Shown here: positions 17,462 to 25,297 of the stretch, piece after piece | Position numbering within the stretch: the first letter of the stretch is position 1 | Layout of the letters: the number at the start of each line of letters is the position of its first letter | DNA from: Candidatus Scatomorpha intestinavium | Lineage (GTDB): Bacteria > Bacillota > Clostridia > Oscillospirales > Oscillospiraceae | DNA: 42,374 nt | Reading direction: 5' to 3' | NCBI GenBank assembly: GCA_018712985.1 | Contig: DVGA01000064.1 | Location: forward strand, 1 to 42,374 | Notes under the pieces: model-generated | Told to the model about the DNA's origin: nothing | The model's database searches: none | What the model saw: the letters and a program-made list of their open reading frames with translations, nothing else | Program-made: the position numbers and the translations under genes

Positions 17462-18472
17462 TTGTCCGAAAAAGCACAGGCCGTACGCACGGTCTTTCTG
17501 AAAAACGCGCCCGCCGTCGCGGGCTTCGCCTCGATAGTTGGCAAGAAGGAGGGCGACGGCCCGCTCGGTAAGCGCTTCGACGCCGTGGAGCCGGACGCCC
17601 GCGCGGGGCAGGACAGCTGGGAAAAGGCCGAGAGCACGATGCTTCGCCGCGCCATCGACCTCGCGTGCGAGCGCGCCGGCGTCACGCCCGGCTGTGTGCT
17701 CGCCGGGGATCTGCTGAACCAGTGCGCCGGCTCCGCCTACGGCGTCCGCGGCGTGGACGCGCCGTTTTTCGGGCTCTACGGGGCCTGCTCGACCATGGCC
17801 GAGTCCCTCGGTCTCGCCGCGCTGCTCGTGGACGGAGGGCATTTCGAAAGCGCCGCGGCGGCCACCGGCTCGCACTTCTGCTCCGCCGAGCGGCAGTTCC
17901 GCTTCCCGCTCGAATACGGCGGCGTGCGCACGCCCACCGCGCAGTGGACGGTCACCGGCGCGGGCTGCGTCGTGCTCTCGGCGGAGGGCAAGGGGCCGTA
18001 TATAACGCGCTTCACGCCGGGGAAAATAGTCGACGCCGGCATAAAGGACATGGGCAACATGGGCGCGGCGATGGCCCCCGCGGCCTATGACACGCTCAGC
18101 GCGCACTTCGCCCTGACCGGGCGCGGCCCGGAGTATTACGACGTCATACTCACCGGCGATCTCGGGCGCCTCGGGCAGGAGATACTCCGCGACCTCTTCG
18201 CCGCCGACGGCGTGGACCTCGGGGCGAACTATATGGACTGCGGCGTGCTGGTATACGACATCGGCCGGCAGGACGCGCACTGCGGCGGCTCCGGCTGCGG
18301 CTGTTCGGCCAGCGTGCTCAGCGGGCACTTCCTGCGCGGGATGCGCGACGGGCTGTGGCGCCGCGTGCTCTTCGCCGCCACGGGCGCGCTGATGAGCCCC
18401 ACGACCTCGCTGCAGGGCGAGAGCATACCCGCCATCTGCCACGCCGTGGCCATAGAAGCTGAGAGGTGCTGA
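17462..18472 (+). CDS. spoVAD: Stage V sporulation protein AD
   Basis: Thiolase-fold protein that helps move dipicolinic acid into the developing spore and out during germination, at the spore inner membrane. The sequence shows the family signatures ASIVGKKEGDGPLG, SWEKAES, LAGDLLNQ, GLYGACSTMAESL, RQFRFPLEYG and GAALMSP-like GALMSPTTSLQGESIPAI. I prefer the TTG at 17462: GAGGGG (17448-17453) is correctly spaced for it, but it would overlap the in-frame GTG at 17453, which is the alternative start. The product is 336 residues, normal for the family. spoVAE follows after one base; spoVAC, usually just upstream, is absent here. Confidence 0.95.
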   Translation: MSEKAQAVRTVFLKNAPAVAGFASIVGKKEGDGPLGKRFDAVEPDARAGQDSWEKAESTMLRRAIDLACERAGVTPGCVLAGDLLNQCAGSAYGVRGVDAPFFGLYGACSTMAESLGLAALLVDGGHFESAAAATGSHFCSAERQFRFPLEYGGVRTPTAQWTVTGAGCVVLSAEGKGPYITRFTPGKIVDAGIKDMGNMGAAMAPAAYDTLSAHFALTGRGPEYYDVILTGDLGRLGQEILRDLFAADGVDLGANYMDCGVLVYDIGRQDAHCGGSGCGCSASVLSGHFLRGMRDGLWRRVLFAATGALMSPTTSLQGESIPAICHAVAIEAERC

Positions 18473-18473
18473 A

Positions 18474-18839
18474 ATGGAAATAGTAATAAACTGCGTCAAG
18501 GCCTTCCTCGTGGGCGGGGCGATCTGCTGCCTCGCGGAAATCCTGATAGACAAAACCGGGCTCACCCCCGCGCGCATACTCACCGGCTGCGTGGTGCTCG
18601 GCACGGTGCTGGGCGCCCTCGGGCTCTACGGCCCCTTTGCCGACTGGGCTGGCGCCGGGGCCTCCGTGCCGCTGCCGGGCTTCGGGAACCTGCTCGCCAG
18701 GGGCGTGCGCGAGGCCGTGGCGGAGCGCGGGCTGCTCGGGGCCTTCACCGGCGGGCTGACCTCCGCCGCCGCAGGCATAACAGCTGCGATGTTCGCCGGC
18801 GCGCTGACAGCGGTGCTGTTCAGGCCCCACGAAAAATGA
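18474..18839 (+). CDS. spoVAE: Stage V sporulation protein AE (SpoVAEb type)
   Basis: A 121-residue membrane protein with about four hydrophobic spans and the family segments FLVGGAICCLAEILID, TPARILTGCVVLG, LPGFGNLLARGV and GLLGAFTGGLTSAAAGI. It works with SpoVAC and SpoVAD in dipicolinate transport across the spore inner membrane. It is co-transcribed with spoVAD (one-base gap) and followed by a strong terminator. Confidence 0.95.
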   Translation: MEIVINCVKAFLVGGAICCLAEILIDKTGLTPARILTGCVVLGTVLGALGLYGPFADWAGAGASVPLPGFGNLLARGVREAVAERGLLGAFTGGLTSAAAGITAAMFAGALTAVLFRPHEK

Positions 18840-18840
18840 A

Positions 18841-18874
18841 CCCGCCGGGGGCTGCGCCCCCGGCGGGTCTTTTT
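18841..18874 (+). terminator. Intrinsic terminator after spoVAE
   Basis: An 11-bp perfect GC stem (18841-18851 with 18857-18867), 5-base loop, then TCTTTTTG. The minus strand also has a T-rich run after the stem, so it can serve galE as well. Confidence 0.92.
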
Positions 18875-18926
18875 GCCCGCGCGCGATCGGCGCCGGGGCA
18901 AAAGCGCGTCCATATCTGCCCCTGCC

Positions 18927-19922
18927 TCAGCCAGCAGAAACATAGCCGTTTGGATGCTCCCTGTGCCAGCGCCAGGCAGTCTCTATTATTGCGCGTATGT
19001 CCGTGTACTTCGGCCGCCAGCCGAGGACGCGCTTCGCCTTCTCACTCGACGCCACGAGCCGTGCCGGATCCCCCGCCCGCCGTGCGGCCGTCTCCGCGGG
19101 TATGGCGTGCCCGGTGACCTCCCGTGCGGCGTCTATTATCTCCTTTACAGAGAACCCAACGCCGTTCCCGAGGTTGAAAACGTCGCTCTCACCGCCGTCC
19201 ATAAGGTAGTCGAGCGCCAGGATGTGCGCCGCGGCGAGATCGGTGACGTGGATGTAATCGCGCACGCAGGTGCCGTCCTCCGTCGGATATTCTCCGCCGA
19301 AAATGCTCACCTTTTCACGCCTGCCGAGCGGCACCTGCAGCACAATTGGTATCAGGTGCGTCTCAGGGTCGTGAGCCTCGCCTATTTCGCCGGAGGGGTC
19401 GGCCCCGCTGGCATTGAAATATCGCAGCGCAGTGTATTTCAGCCCATGCGCGCGGGACACCCAGGCCATCATCTGCTCCATCGCGAGCTTGGTCTGCCCG
19501 TAGCAGTTCGTCGGTACTGTGGCGTCACTCTCAAGTATAGGCACGCGTTCAGGCTCGCCGTATACGGCAGCAGTGGATGAAAACACGATGTTGTTCACCC
19601 CATGCCGGACCATGCTCTCAAGCAGAGACATCGTCCCGCCGAGGTTGTTATCGTAATACTTCAGCGGGCGGGACATGCTCTCCCCCACCTGGGAGAATGC
19701 GGCGAAGTGCACCACCCCGTCGATGCGCTCGCGCTCGAACAGGGCGTCAAGCGCGGCTCCGTCGCGGATATCGAGCTCGTAAAACCGCGCCGCGGGGTGC
19801 ACCGAGGCGGCGAAACCGGTCACAAGGCTGTCCGCCACTACTACGTCGCGCCCTGCGGCTACAAGTTCGCGGACGGCGTGCGAGCCGATGTAGCCCGCTC
19901 CGCCGAGGACAAGAATTGCCAT
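18927..19922 (-). CDS. galE: UDP-glucose 4-epimerase
   Basis: A 331-residue extended SDR enzyme interconverting UDP-galactose and UDP-glucose. It has the NAD-binding GGAGYIGSH at residues 6-14, DGVVHFAAFSQVGES, the Ser of FSSTAAVYGEP, the catalytic YGQTK pair, RYFNASGADPSG, and the C-terminal GWRPKYTDI that family members share. It is the last gene of AIM24-galK-galE, 13 bases after galK, with AAAGGTGAT as ribosome site. No galT is present, so galactose-1-phosphate uridylylation must be encoded elsewhere. Confidence 0.96.
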   Translation of the reverse strand: MAILVLGGAGYIGSHAVRELVAAGRDVVVADSLVTGFAASVHPAARFYELDIRDGAALDALFERERIDGVVHFAAFSQVGESMSRPLKYYDNNLGGTMSLLESMVRHGVNNIVFSSTAAVYGEPERVPILESDATVPTNCYGQTKLAMEQMMAWVSRAHGLKYTALRYFNASGADPSGEIGEAHDPETHLIPIVLQVPLGRREKVSIFGGEYPTEDGTCVRDYIHVTDLAAAHILALDYLMDGGESDVFNLGNGVGFSVKEIIDAAREVTGHAIPAETAARRAGDPARLVASSEKAKRVLGWRPKYTDIRAIIETAWRWHREHPNGYVSAG

Positions 19923-19935
19923 GTCAAATCACCTT

Positions 19936-21213
19936 TCAGATATCTATAACCGCTGCGCCCGAGGGCCTTACGCTCAGCGCGCGGCAGCTCCCCGGGCCGA
20001 AAACGGCCTCCATTCTGGCTGAAAACTCGCCGTACAGCCCCTCCGGGACGAAGGCGAGCGCGGTCCCTCCGAAGCCGCCGCCGTGCACGCGGCACGCGCC
20101 GGAGCCGGCGAGTATGTCCCTGGCGAGCGCAACGGCGAGCATCAGCGGCTGCTCCCCCGCGTCCCGCCCGGGCCAGAGGTTCTGCAGCAGCTCGGCCGAG
20201 GAGCGCCCGGACTCGTCCACGCAGCGGAGGAACTCCCCGAAGTCCCCGCGCCGCAGCGCGGTGGCCTCGCGCACCACTCTCTCGTTCTCGGCGAAAAAGT
20301 GCATCGCGCGGAGCACCGCCCTGTCCCCGAGCGCCCGCCGGAGCGCGGGGATCTCCGCGAGGAAATCCCGGCTGTCCACCTCCCGCAGGACCTCCGCGCC
20401 GAAATGCCCGGCCACCGCCCGGCACTCCGCAGTAATCGCGACGTAATCCGCCGTCAGGTCCCCATGCGGCGCGCCGCAGTTCACCACGCACATACGATGT
20501 CCGCAGCGCCCGAAGTCAAAGCCCACCCCGGAGGCCGACGGCCGGGCCGGGTCCGCGAAGTCTATCTCCTGCACGCCGCCGAGCGCGCTCGCCGCCTGGT
20601 CGAGCAGGCCGCAGGGCTTGCCGAAATACTCGTTTTCCGCCCTTTGGCAGACGGACGCGAGCCGGAGCGCGCCGAGCGCATCTCCATCTCCGGAAAAGGC
20701 GGCGCACATCACCGCGATGAGCAGCTCAAACGCCGCCGAGGACGAAAGCCCCGAGCCCGGCGGCACGTCCGAGAGCACATAGGCGTCGAACCCCTCCGGC
20801 CGAAGGGCCGAGGCTATGCCGCGTATCAGCGCGGCGCTGCCGCCCCGCTCTTTCTCATCTGGGCCGGCGGCGGGCAGGGCCAGCTCCGTCAAGCCGAAGC
20901 CCTCGGAGTAAACGCGCACCCTGTCCAGCCCGTTCCGCGCGGCGCAGCCGAGGGCGTCGAGCCCCACCGCCGCGCAGAGCACCCGCCCGCGCTGGTGGTC
21001 CGTGTGGTTGCCGCCCAGCTCCGCGCGGCCGGGTGCGCTGGCAAGCAGCGCCCCGTCCCCCGGCGAGCGGCCGAACACGCCAAGGCAGCCCTCCGCCGCG
21101 CGAAGCGCCCGTGAGCGCGTCCGCTCCGCGCCGCCCTCGCCGCGCAGCGCCCCGAGCGCCGCGTCCGCCTCCCCGGAGGAGAGCGCCGCGGCAATTTCAC
21201 CAAGCGAAGGCAT
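19936..21213 (-). CDS. galK: Galactokinase (GHMP kinase)
   Basis: A 425-residue GHMP kinase. The galactokinase signature appears as GRAELGGNHTDHQRG (near residue 63), a variant with Gly-Gly-Asn where E. coli has Ile-Gly-Glu; Clostridia often show this form. The GHMP ATP loop is VPPGSGLSSSAAFE, the substrate region ENEYFGKPCGLLDQ, and the C-terminal loop GGGFGGTALAF. It is longer than the usual 385-400 residues because of an extended N-terminus. It phosphorylates galactose for the Leloir route together with galE. It starts 8 bases after the AIM24 gene stop. Confidence 0.93.
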   Translation of the reverse strand: MPSLGEIAAALSSGEADAALGALRGEGGAERTRSRALRAAEGCLGVFGRSPGDGALLASAPGRAELGGNHTDHQRGRVLCAAVGLDALGCAARNGLDRVRVYSEGFGLTELALPAAGPDEKERGGSAALIRGIASALRPEGFDAYVLSDVPPGSGLSSSAAFELLIAVMCAAFSGDGDALGALRLASVCQRAENEYFGKPCGLLDQAASALGGVQEIDFADPARPSASGVGFDFGRCGHRMCVVNCGAPHGDLTADYVAITAECRAVAGHFGAEVLREVDSRDFLAEIPALRRALGDRAVLRAMHFFAENERVVREATALRRGDFGEFLRCVDESGRSSAELLQNLWPGRDAGEQPLMLAVALARDILAGSGACRVHGGGFGGTALAFVPEGLYGEFSARMEAVFGPGSCRALSVRPSGAAVIDI

Positions 21214-21221
21214 GGCTCTTC

Positions 21222-21902
21222 TCAGTTGCTCTGCGTGGGCATGAAGGGCGCGAGCACGGCGGCCAGGCCGCTCACCGGCATGGACTGCAGCACAACGCGG
21301 CCCGGCCCGGTGACGACGGTGTTGAAAAGCCCCTCGCCGCCGAAGAGCACGTTCTTCATGCCCTTTATCGTGCGGATATCCACCGAGCAGGTGGCGTCCA
21401 TCATGGCAAGGTTGCCGCTGTCGACGATTATGCTCTGCCCCCGGCCGAGCTCATATTCCACCGCGGCTCCGTCTATTTCGAGGAAGGCCGTCCCGGAGCC
21501 GGACAGCTGCTGGAGTATGAAGCCCTCGCCGGAAAACAGCCCCGCGCTGAAGCGCTTCTGGAAGAATACAGAGAGCTCCACCCCCGCCTCGGAGGCGAGG
21601 AAGGCGCTCTTCTGCACTACGACCGGCCTGTCGGGGCTTATCTCCACCGCCCTTATCGCGCCGGGGAAGCTGGAGGCGAAGGCTATCAGCCCCCTGCCGT
21701 TTTCGGCCGTATAGGTATTCTGGAATATGGATTCGCCGGAGAAAAGCCGGCCGAAAGCCTTGCCGAAGCCGCCCGCGCCTGTCTCCATGCGCATGTTCGG
21801 GCTCATCCAGGCCATCGAGCCGCGCTCGGTTATCATCTGCTCGCCGGAATTCAGCTCGCATATCACCACGGGAGTGGGTTCGCCGATGATCTCGTAAGTC
21901 AT
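21222..21902 (-). CDS. AIM24 family protein (TIGR00266-like)
   Basis: A 226-residue all-beta protein of the AIM24/TRAP-like family: an early QMITERGSMAWMSPNM segment, EISPDRPVVVQKSAFLAS, GEGFILQQLSGSGTAFLE and a C-terminal GLFNTVVTGPGRVVLQSMP. The bacterial function is unknown. The ATG at 21902 is fixed by GGAGGT (plus-strand 21909-21914) and by alignment of the family start MTYEII; a longer in-frame reading upstream lies in the promoter. It is the first gene before galK-galE, whose role makes a link with galactose possible but unproven. Confidence 0.87.
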   Translation of the reverse strand: MTYEIIGEPTPVVICELNSGEQMITERGSMAWMSPNMRMETGAGGFGKAFGRLFSGESIFQNTYTAENGRGLIAFASSFPGAIRAVEISPDRPVVVQKSAFLASEAGVELSVFFQKRFSAGLFSGEGFILQQLSGSGTAFLEIDGAAVEYELGRGQSIIVDSGNLAMMDATCSVDIRTIKGMKNVLFGGEGLFNTVVTGPGRVVLQSMPVSGLAAVLAPFMPTQSN

Positions 21903-22010
21903 GTCGTTACCTCCGTTTATTATTGCTCCCCGCGCCGGGGGGGACAAAGGGGCGTCCTCCGCGCCGCGGCCCGATGGCAGGGCTTTCGCGCAGCGCCGCA
22001 GCACGGAAAA

Positions 22011-22039
22011 ATGATATCATCTTTCCCACTGGCGGTCAA
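22011..22039 (-). promoter_or_regulatory. Promoter of the AIM24-galK-galE operon
   Basis: On the minus strand: TTGACC (22034-22039), a 17-base spacer, TATCAT (22011-22016). It is divergent to the plus-strand promoter, with the two -35 boxes only 13 bases apart, so one regulator could affect both. Confidence 0.7.
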
Positions 22040-22052
22040 CCGCCAATGCCGC

Positions 22053-22081
22053 TTGCCGCCCAATCACGGCTGTGCTATACT
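22053..22081 (+). promoter_or_regulatory. Promoter of the hydrolase-Nudix-peptidase genes
   Basis: TTGCCG (22053-22058), 17-base spacer, TATACT (22076-22081), followed by GGAGGG and the ATG at 22114. Confidence 0.72.
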
Positions 22082-22113
22082 TAAATAAAAAATAACTTAC
22101 CGGAGGGATACCC

Positions 22114-22728
22114 ATGAAAATAACCTACTACGGCCACTCCTGCTTCAAAATCGAGTCCCCCGCCGGCAGCATAGTGTTCGACCCATACGCCGACGGCTTC
22201 CCCCGCGGGCTGAAGCTGCCGGACGGCCTCACGGCGGACCTTGTGCTGTGCAGTCACGGCCACGACGACCACAACGCCGAAAACAAGGTCGCCGTCACCG
22301 GCGGGCAGACGGACTACACGGTGGAAACGCTCTTCTGCTGGCACGACGACGTCCAGGGCGCCAGGCGCGGCGACAACCTTATCCGCATCGTCTCCGGCGG
22401 CGGGTTCCGCGTGGCCCACCTCGGCGACATCGGGCACATGCTGCCCGAGACCCAGCTCAAGGCCCTGCACGGCGTGGACGCGCTCATGATCCCCGTCGGG
22501 GGGTACTACACCATAGACGCCGCCGCGGCCAGGGCGCTCGTGGACAGGATAGAGCCCGCCGTCACCTTCCCGATGCACTACCGCGGCGAGGGCTTCGGCT
22601 TTGACGAGATCGCCGCGCTGGACAGCTACACCTCCCTGTGCTCCGACGTGGAGTATGTGGACGGGGACAGCTATGAGCTCACAAGCGGCGAGGGGCCCAA
22701 GACCGTGGTTTTCAACAGCTTCAGATGA
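22114..22728 (+). CDS. Metallo-beta-lactamase-fold metal-dependent hydrolase (UPF0173-like)
   Basis: A 204-residue MBL-fold protein starting MKITYYGHSCFKIE, with the metal motif SHGHDDHNA (HxHxDH) and further ligands in HLGDIGHML and FPMHYRGEG. The short length and YYGHSCF start match the UPF0173 / L-ascorbate-6-phosphate-lactonase-like branch, whose members are mostly uncharacterised hydrolases. The stop overlaps the Nudix start by 4 bases (ATGA), so the two are co-translated. Substrate unknown. Confidence 0.9.
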   Translation: MKITYYGHSCFKIESPAGSIVFDPYADGFPRGLKLPDGLTADLVLCSHGHDDHNAENKVAVTGGQTDYTVETLFCWHDDVQGARRGDNLIRIVSGGGFRVAHLGDIGHMLPETQLKALHGVDALMIPVGGYYTIDAAAARALVDRIEPAVTFPMHYRGEGFGFDEIAALDSYTSLCSDVEYVDGDSYELTSGEGPKTVVFNSFR

Positions 22729-23288
22729 AGTTCGAGGGCATAACCAAGGTCGGCGGCGGGGAGTATCTCAGCCGCTACGACGTGCGCTACCGCACGCCCT
22801 CCGGCGGCGAAAAGGTGTATGAGATGTTCTCGCGCGACGGCGGCATAGACAGCGAGGAGCGCCTGCGCTGCCCTAAGGCGGACGCGGTGATGATAATCAT
22901 GACGGACGCGCCGCGCGAGCACCTGCTGCTGATACGCGAGTTCCGCCTTGAGCTCGACCGGGAGATTTTCGGCCTCCCCGCCGGGCTGATAGACGCGTGC
23001 GAGACACCCGAGGAGGCCGCGCGGCGCGAGCTGAAGGAGGAGACGGGGCTCGACATTGCGGAGATCATCCGAGTCCTGCCCCCGGCGTACAGCGCCGTGG
23101 GCCTCTCGAACGAGCAGTGCATCTGCGTTTTCGGCGTCGCATCTGGCGAGATTGCCCCCTGCCGGGAGACCGGCGAGGAGATAACCGCCCGGTGGTACTC
23201 GCGCAGGGAGCTCCGGGAGATGCTGAAAAGCTGCACCTTCGGCTCCTGGGCGCAGGCGTACAGCTACATGTGGACCGAGGGCTTTTAG
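22725..23288 (+). CDS. Nudix hydrolase, ADP-ribose pyrophosphatase-like
   Basis: A 187-residue protein with a complete Nudix box: GLIDACETPEEAARRELKEE followed by TGL (about residues 86-108), carrying the RELKEET metal-binding core. The preceding LLLIREFRLELDREIFGLPAG segment is typical of ADP-ribose/ADP-sugar pyrophosphatases (NudF/YqkG type), which split ADP-ribose to AMP and ribose-5-phosphate. It follows the MBL-fold hydrolase with an overlapping start. Confidence 0.92.
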   Translation: MKFEGITKVGGGEYLSRYDVRYRTPSGGEKVYEMFSRDGGIDSEERLRCPKADAVMIIMTDAPREHLLLIREFRLELDREIFGLPAGLIDACETPEEAARRELKEETGLDIAEIIRVLPPAYSAVGLSNEQCICVFGVASGEIAPCRETGEEITARWYSRRELREMLKSCTFGSWAQAYSYMWTEGF

Positions 23289-23308
23289 CCCAGACAAAAA
23301 GGAGAAAA

Positions 23309-24439
23309 ATGGACCTGCATCTTGAAATGTCCGATTCCGAGGCGCGGATACACGCGCGCGTCTCGCTCACCATGCGCGGCGAGGCCTTCCGCTTCGCACT
23401 CGCCTCCCCGCTCAAAATAGAATCCGCCCGCTGCGGAGGGCGAGAGCTGCCCCTCCCGGAGGGGGGGGACTACCGCATGCCGCCCCTCCCGACGGAGCTT
23501 AGGGCCTACACCTTCGCCGGGCACCCGGGCGCGGAGCTCGAGTTCGAGTACTCCGGCGCTCTCAGCGGCCCGCTGCTCTACTACCGGCGCGAGGTGCGGC
23601 ATTTCTCGCTCTATAACTGCTGGTACCCCGTGGCGTTCGACGCGGAGGCCGAGCCTGTGGACGTCACGCTGCCCGACGGCGGCGAGTGGGAGCTCGTCCA
23701 GGGCGAGCGGGACGCCGAGCGCGGCCTATGGCGGTACACCACCCGCGGCCGGACGATAAAGGACTGCAACATACTGCTGCTCCGCCGCGGCGAGTGGACG
23801 CGCCTTGAGAGCGGCGGCGTGAGCGTCCTCTACTGCGAGCCCTCCCGCGCCGCGGCGGCGGCGGAGGAGGCCGTACGTCAGTGCTCGGAGATACGCGCAT
23901 TTTACCGCTCGCTCTACGGCCATGACGGCGAGCTGCGGGATCTGACGCTGGTCTACCTCCCGGAGGGACCGGGCAAGGCGGCATACATGCGCGACGGGCT
24001 TGTGGTGCTTACGATTATCCCCGACGATTTCCGCCACCTCCTCGCCCACGAGCTCGGCCACGCCCACGCCTGCCGGGCGGATTTCGGCAGTTGGGAGGAC
24101 TGGCTGAACGAGGCCGGCGCGGAGTGGTCCGCCCTGCTCTATGAGCGCGAAGTTGACCCGGAGGGCTTCGAGCAGCGGCTTGAAGTGCTGCTGAAAATCG
24201 CCGGGTGGCGCTCGCTCCGCCTCCGCCCGGAGGACGGATCGCACCCGGACGATGTGCACGAGACGGGCGTGCTGCTCTTCGCCAAAATCTGCGAAAAATA
24301 CGGCCCCGACGCCGTGCGGCGGATTCTCCTCTCCCTCGACTCCCTCGGGCGGCAGGACACGGCCGGGCTCCTCGCCGAGCTGCGCCGGCGCGGGGATAAA
24401 GAGCTCGCGCGGGAGATCGAAGCGCACATAGACGTCTGA
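23309..24439 (+). CDS. Compact M1-like metallopeptidase (gluzincin)
   Basis: A 376-residue protein. An N-terminal beta-rich half (EFEYSGALSG and LYYRREVRHFSLYNCWYPVAF recall the M1 N-domain) is followed by a catalytic domain with LLAHELGHAHA and, 16 residues after the second His, the Glu of DWLNEAGAEW. M1 enzymes use HExxH-x18-E with a WLNEG motif, so this is a shortened relative. No signal peptide or membrane span is seen, so cytoplasmic. The start ATG has GGAG 8 bases upstream and lies 20 bases after the Nudix stop. Aminopeptidase activity is likely but not certain; the GAMEN exopeptidase motif of classical M1 is not evident. Confidence 0.75.
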   Translation: MDLHLEMSDSEARIHARVSLTMRGEAFRFALASPLKIESARCGGRELPLPEGGDYRMPPLPTELRAYTFAGHPGAELEFEYSGALSGPLLYYRREVRHFSLYNCWYPVAFDAEAEPVDVTLPDGGEWELVQGERDAERGLWRYTTRGRTIKDCNILLLRRGEWTRLESGGVSVLYCEPSRAAAAAEEAVRQCSEIRAFYRSLYGHDGELRDLTLVYLPEGPGKAAYMRDGLVVLTIIPDDFRHLLAHELGHAHACRADFGSWEDWLNEAGAEWSALLYEREVDPEGFEQRLEVLLKIAGWRSLRLRPEDGSHPDDVHETGVLLFAKICEKYGPDAVRRILLSLDSLGRQDTAGLLAELRRRGDKELAREIEAHIDV

Positions 24440-24454
24440 TTTTGGCGTACAAAA

Positions 24455-24488
24455 GGGCCGGGAGGCGAAAATTTCCGCCTCCCGGCCC
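24455..24488 (-). terminator. Terminator between convergent peptidase and lipoprotein genes
   Basis: A 13-bp perfect stem (24455-24467 with 24476-24488) and 8-base loop. On the minus strand it is followed by TTTTG, so it ends the lipoprotein gene; it probably also slows the plus-strand transcript. Confidence 0.8.
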
Positions 24489-24491
24489 GGC

Positions 24492-24923
24492 TTACACCTC
24501 CGAAATGCATTGCCGCTCCCCGTTCAGGTAGGTGCCGTACAGCCTGCCGCCGGGGGTGTAGAAGACTATCAGCACGTCCCAGCCCCCGCCGAGCGCCGCG
24601 CGGAGCTCGGAATCCAGCTCCCGCGCCATATCCGCCCCGCGGGGCAGCGCCGCGGCGGACTGGCCTGAGCCCAGGGCTCCCGGCCGCGCCGTTCCGCCAC
24701 CGCCCTCCGCCCGCGGGGAGAGGGCTGGCCCCGCCTCCGGCGCGCAGCCCCGTATTGAGAGGACGAAGAGCGAGCCGGCGCAGGCTGCCTCGTACCTGCA
24801 GCCCCACAGCCGCTCCTCGTCCCAGCTCCGGGCCAGCCGCAGCGCGCCCTCCGCCCCGCCGCCGCAGGCGGACAATCCCAGCAGCAGCCCGGCAAGCAGC
24901 AAAAGCGCCGCGGCCCTCTTCAT
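24492..24923 (-). CDS. Small hypothetical lipoprotein
   Basis: A 143-residue protein with a clear lipoprotein signal (MKRAAALLLLAGLLLGLSAC, lipobox LSAC). The rest has a low-complexity Gly/Ala/Pro middle and a C-terminal predicted strand region (WDVLIVFYTPGGRLYGTYLNG) of the PepSY-like or DUF4830-like style. I do not recognise the family. It is monocistronic, with its own terminator and an AT-rich upstream region shared with the divergent ribbon-helix-helix gene. Confidence 0.65.
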   Translation of the reverse strand: MKRAAALLLLAGLLLGLSACGGGAEGALRLARSWDEERLWGCRYEAACAGSLFVLSIRGCAPEAGPALSPRAEGGGGTARPGALGSGQSAAALPRGADMARELDSELRAALGGGWDVLIVFYTPGGRLYGTYLNGERQCISEV

Positions 24924-24954
24924 CTCCTCATCCCCTTTGCGTATATTATAAATA

Positions 24955-24990
24955 TATAGTCATTATAGACTACATTATTATAGTATACTA
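24955..24990. promoter_or_regulatory. AT-rich divergent control region with repeated TATAG sites
   Basis: TATAG occurs at 24955, 24964 and 24979, the last inside a perfect palindrome TAGTATACTA (24981-24990). On the minus strand a TATAAT (24945-24950) could be the lipoprotein -10. Short repeated half-sites next to a ribbon-helix-helix gene fit an operator for that protein. Confidence 0.4.
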
Positions 24991-25041
24991 AAACTACGCC
25001 TGTCAAGCTAAACTGAGTATTGAAAGGGACGAGGTGATTGC

Positions 25042-25236
25042 ATGGCAGGCGAGATACGCATCACGAAAAAGCAGCCCCGCCGCGGGGACGACGGGCACAA
25101 GGTCATATCCGTGCGCATGCGCGACGAGACGATCGAGCGCCTGGACGAGCTGTCCGGCCGCACGAACTGCTCGCGCAACGAGCTGATAAACATTCTCCTC
25201 GAGCGCGCGCTGGACATCGTGAAAATCGAGGAATGA
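25042..25236 (+). CDS. Ribbon-helix-helix DNA-binding protein
   Basis: A 64-residue protein whose core VISVRMRDETIERLDELSG, followed by a helix NELINILLERALD, is the ribbon-helix-helix (CopG/Arc/MetJ-like) fold. Such proteins dimerise and bind short operators. GAGGTG lies 5 bases before the ATG. The basic N-terminal tail (ITKKQPRR) may add DNA contacts. No toxin gene is adjacent, so it is not obviously an antitoxin; it may regulate itself and the divergent lipoprotein through the repeats upstream. Confidence 0.8.
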   Translation: MAGEIRITKKQPRRGDDGHKVISVRMRDETIERLDELSGRTNCSRNELINILLERALDIVKIEE

Positions 25237-25242
25237 GGGCGA

Positions 25243-25271
25243 TTGCGCGCCGCGCCGCGGCGTGGTATGAT
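25243..25271 (+). promoter_or_regulatory. Promoter of the tandem ThyX-like gene
   Basis: TTGCGC (25243-25248), 17-base spacer, TATGAT (25266-25271), starting just after the ribbon-helix-helix stop. GGAGGC (25287-25292) and ATG (25298) follow. Confidence 0.7.
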
Positions 25272-25297
25272 ATCCTAAAATGCTTTGGAGGCGGAAA

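Noticed and set aside
17282-18604. A 440-codon frame antisense to spoVAD and part of spoVAE
   Set aside because: The plus strand encodes unmistakable SpoVAD and SpoVAE; the antisense translation is low in complexity with no recognisable motifs.
25042-25236. Ribbon-helix-helix gene as an antitoxin
   Set aside because: No small toxin-like gene (RelE, ParE, Fic, PIN) lies next to it; the adjacent genes are a lipoprotein and a ThyX-like enzyme.
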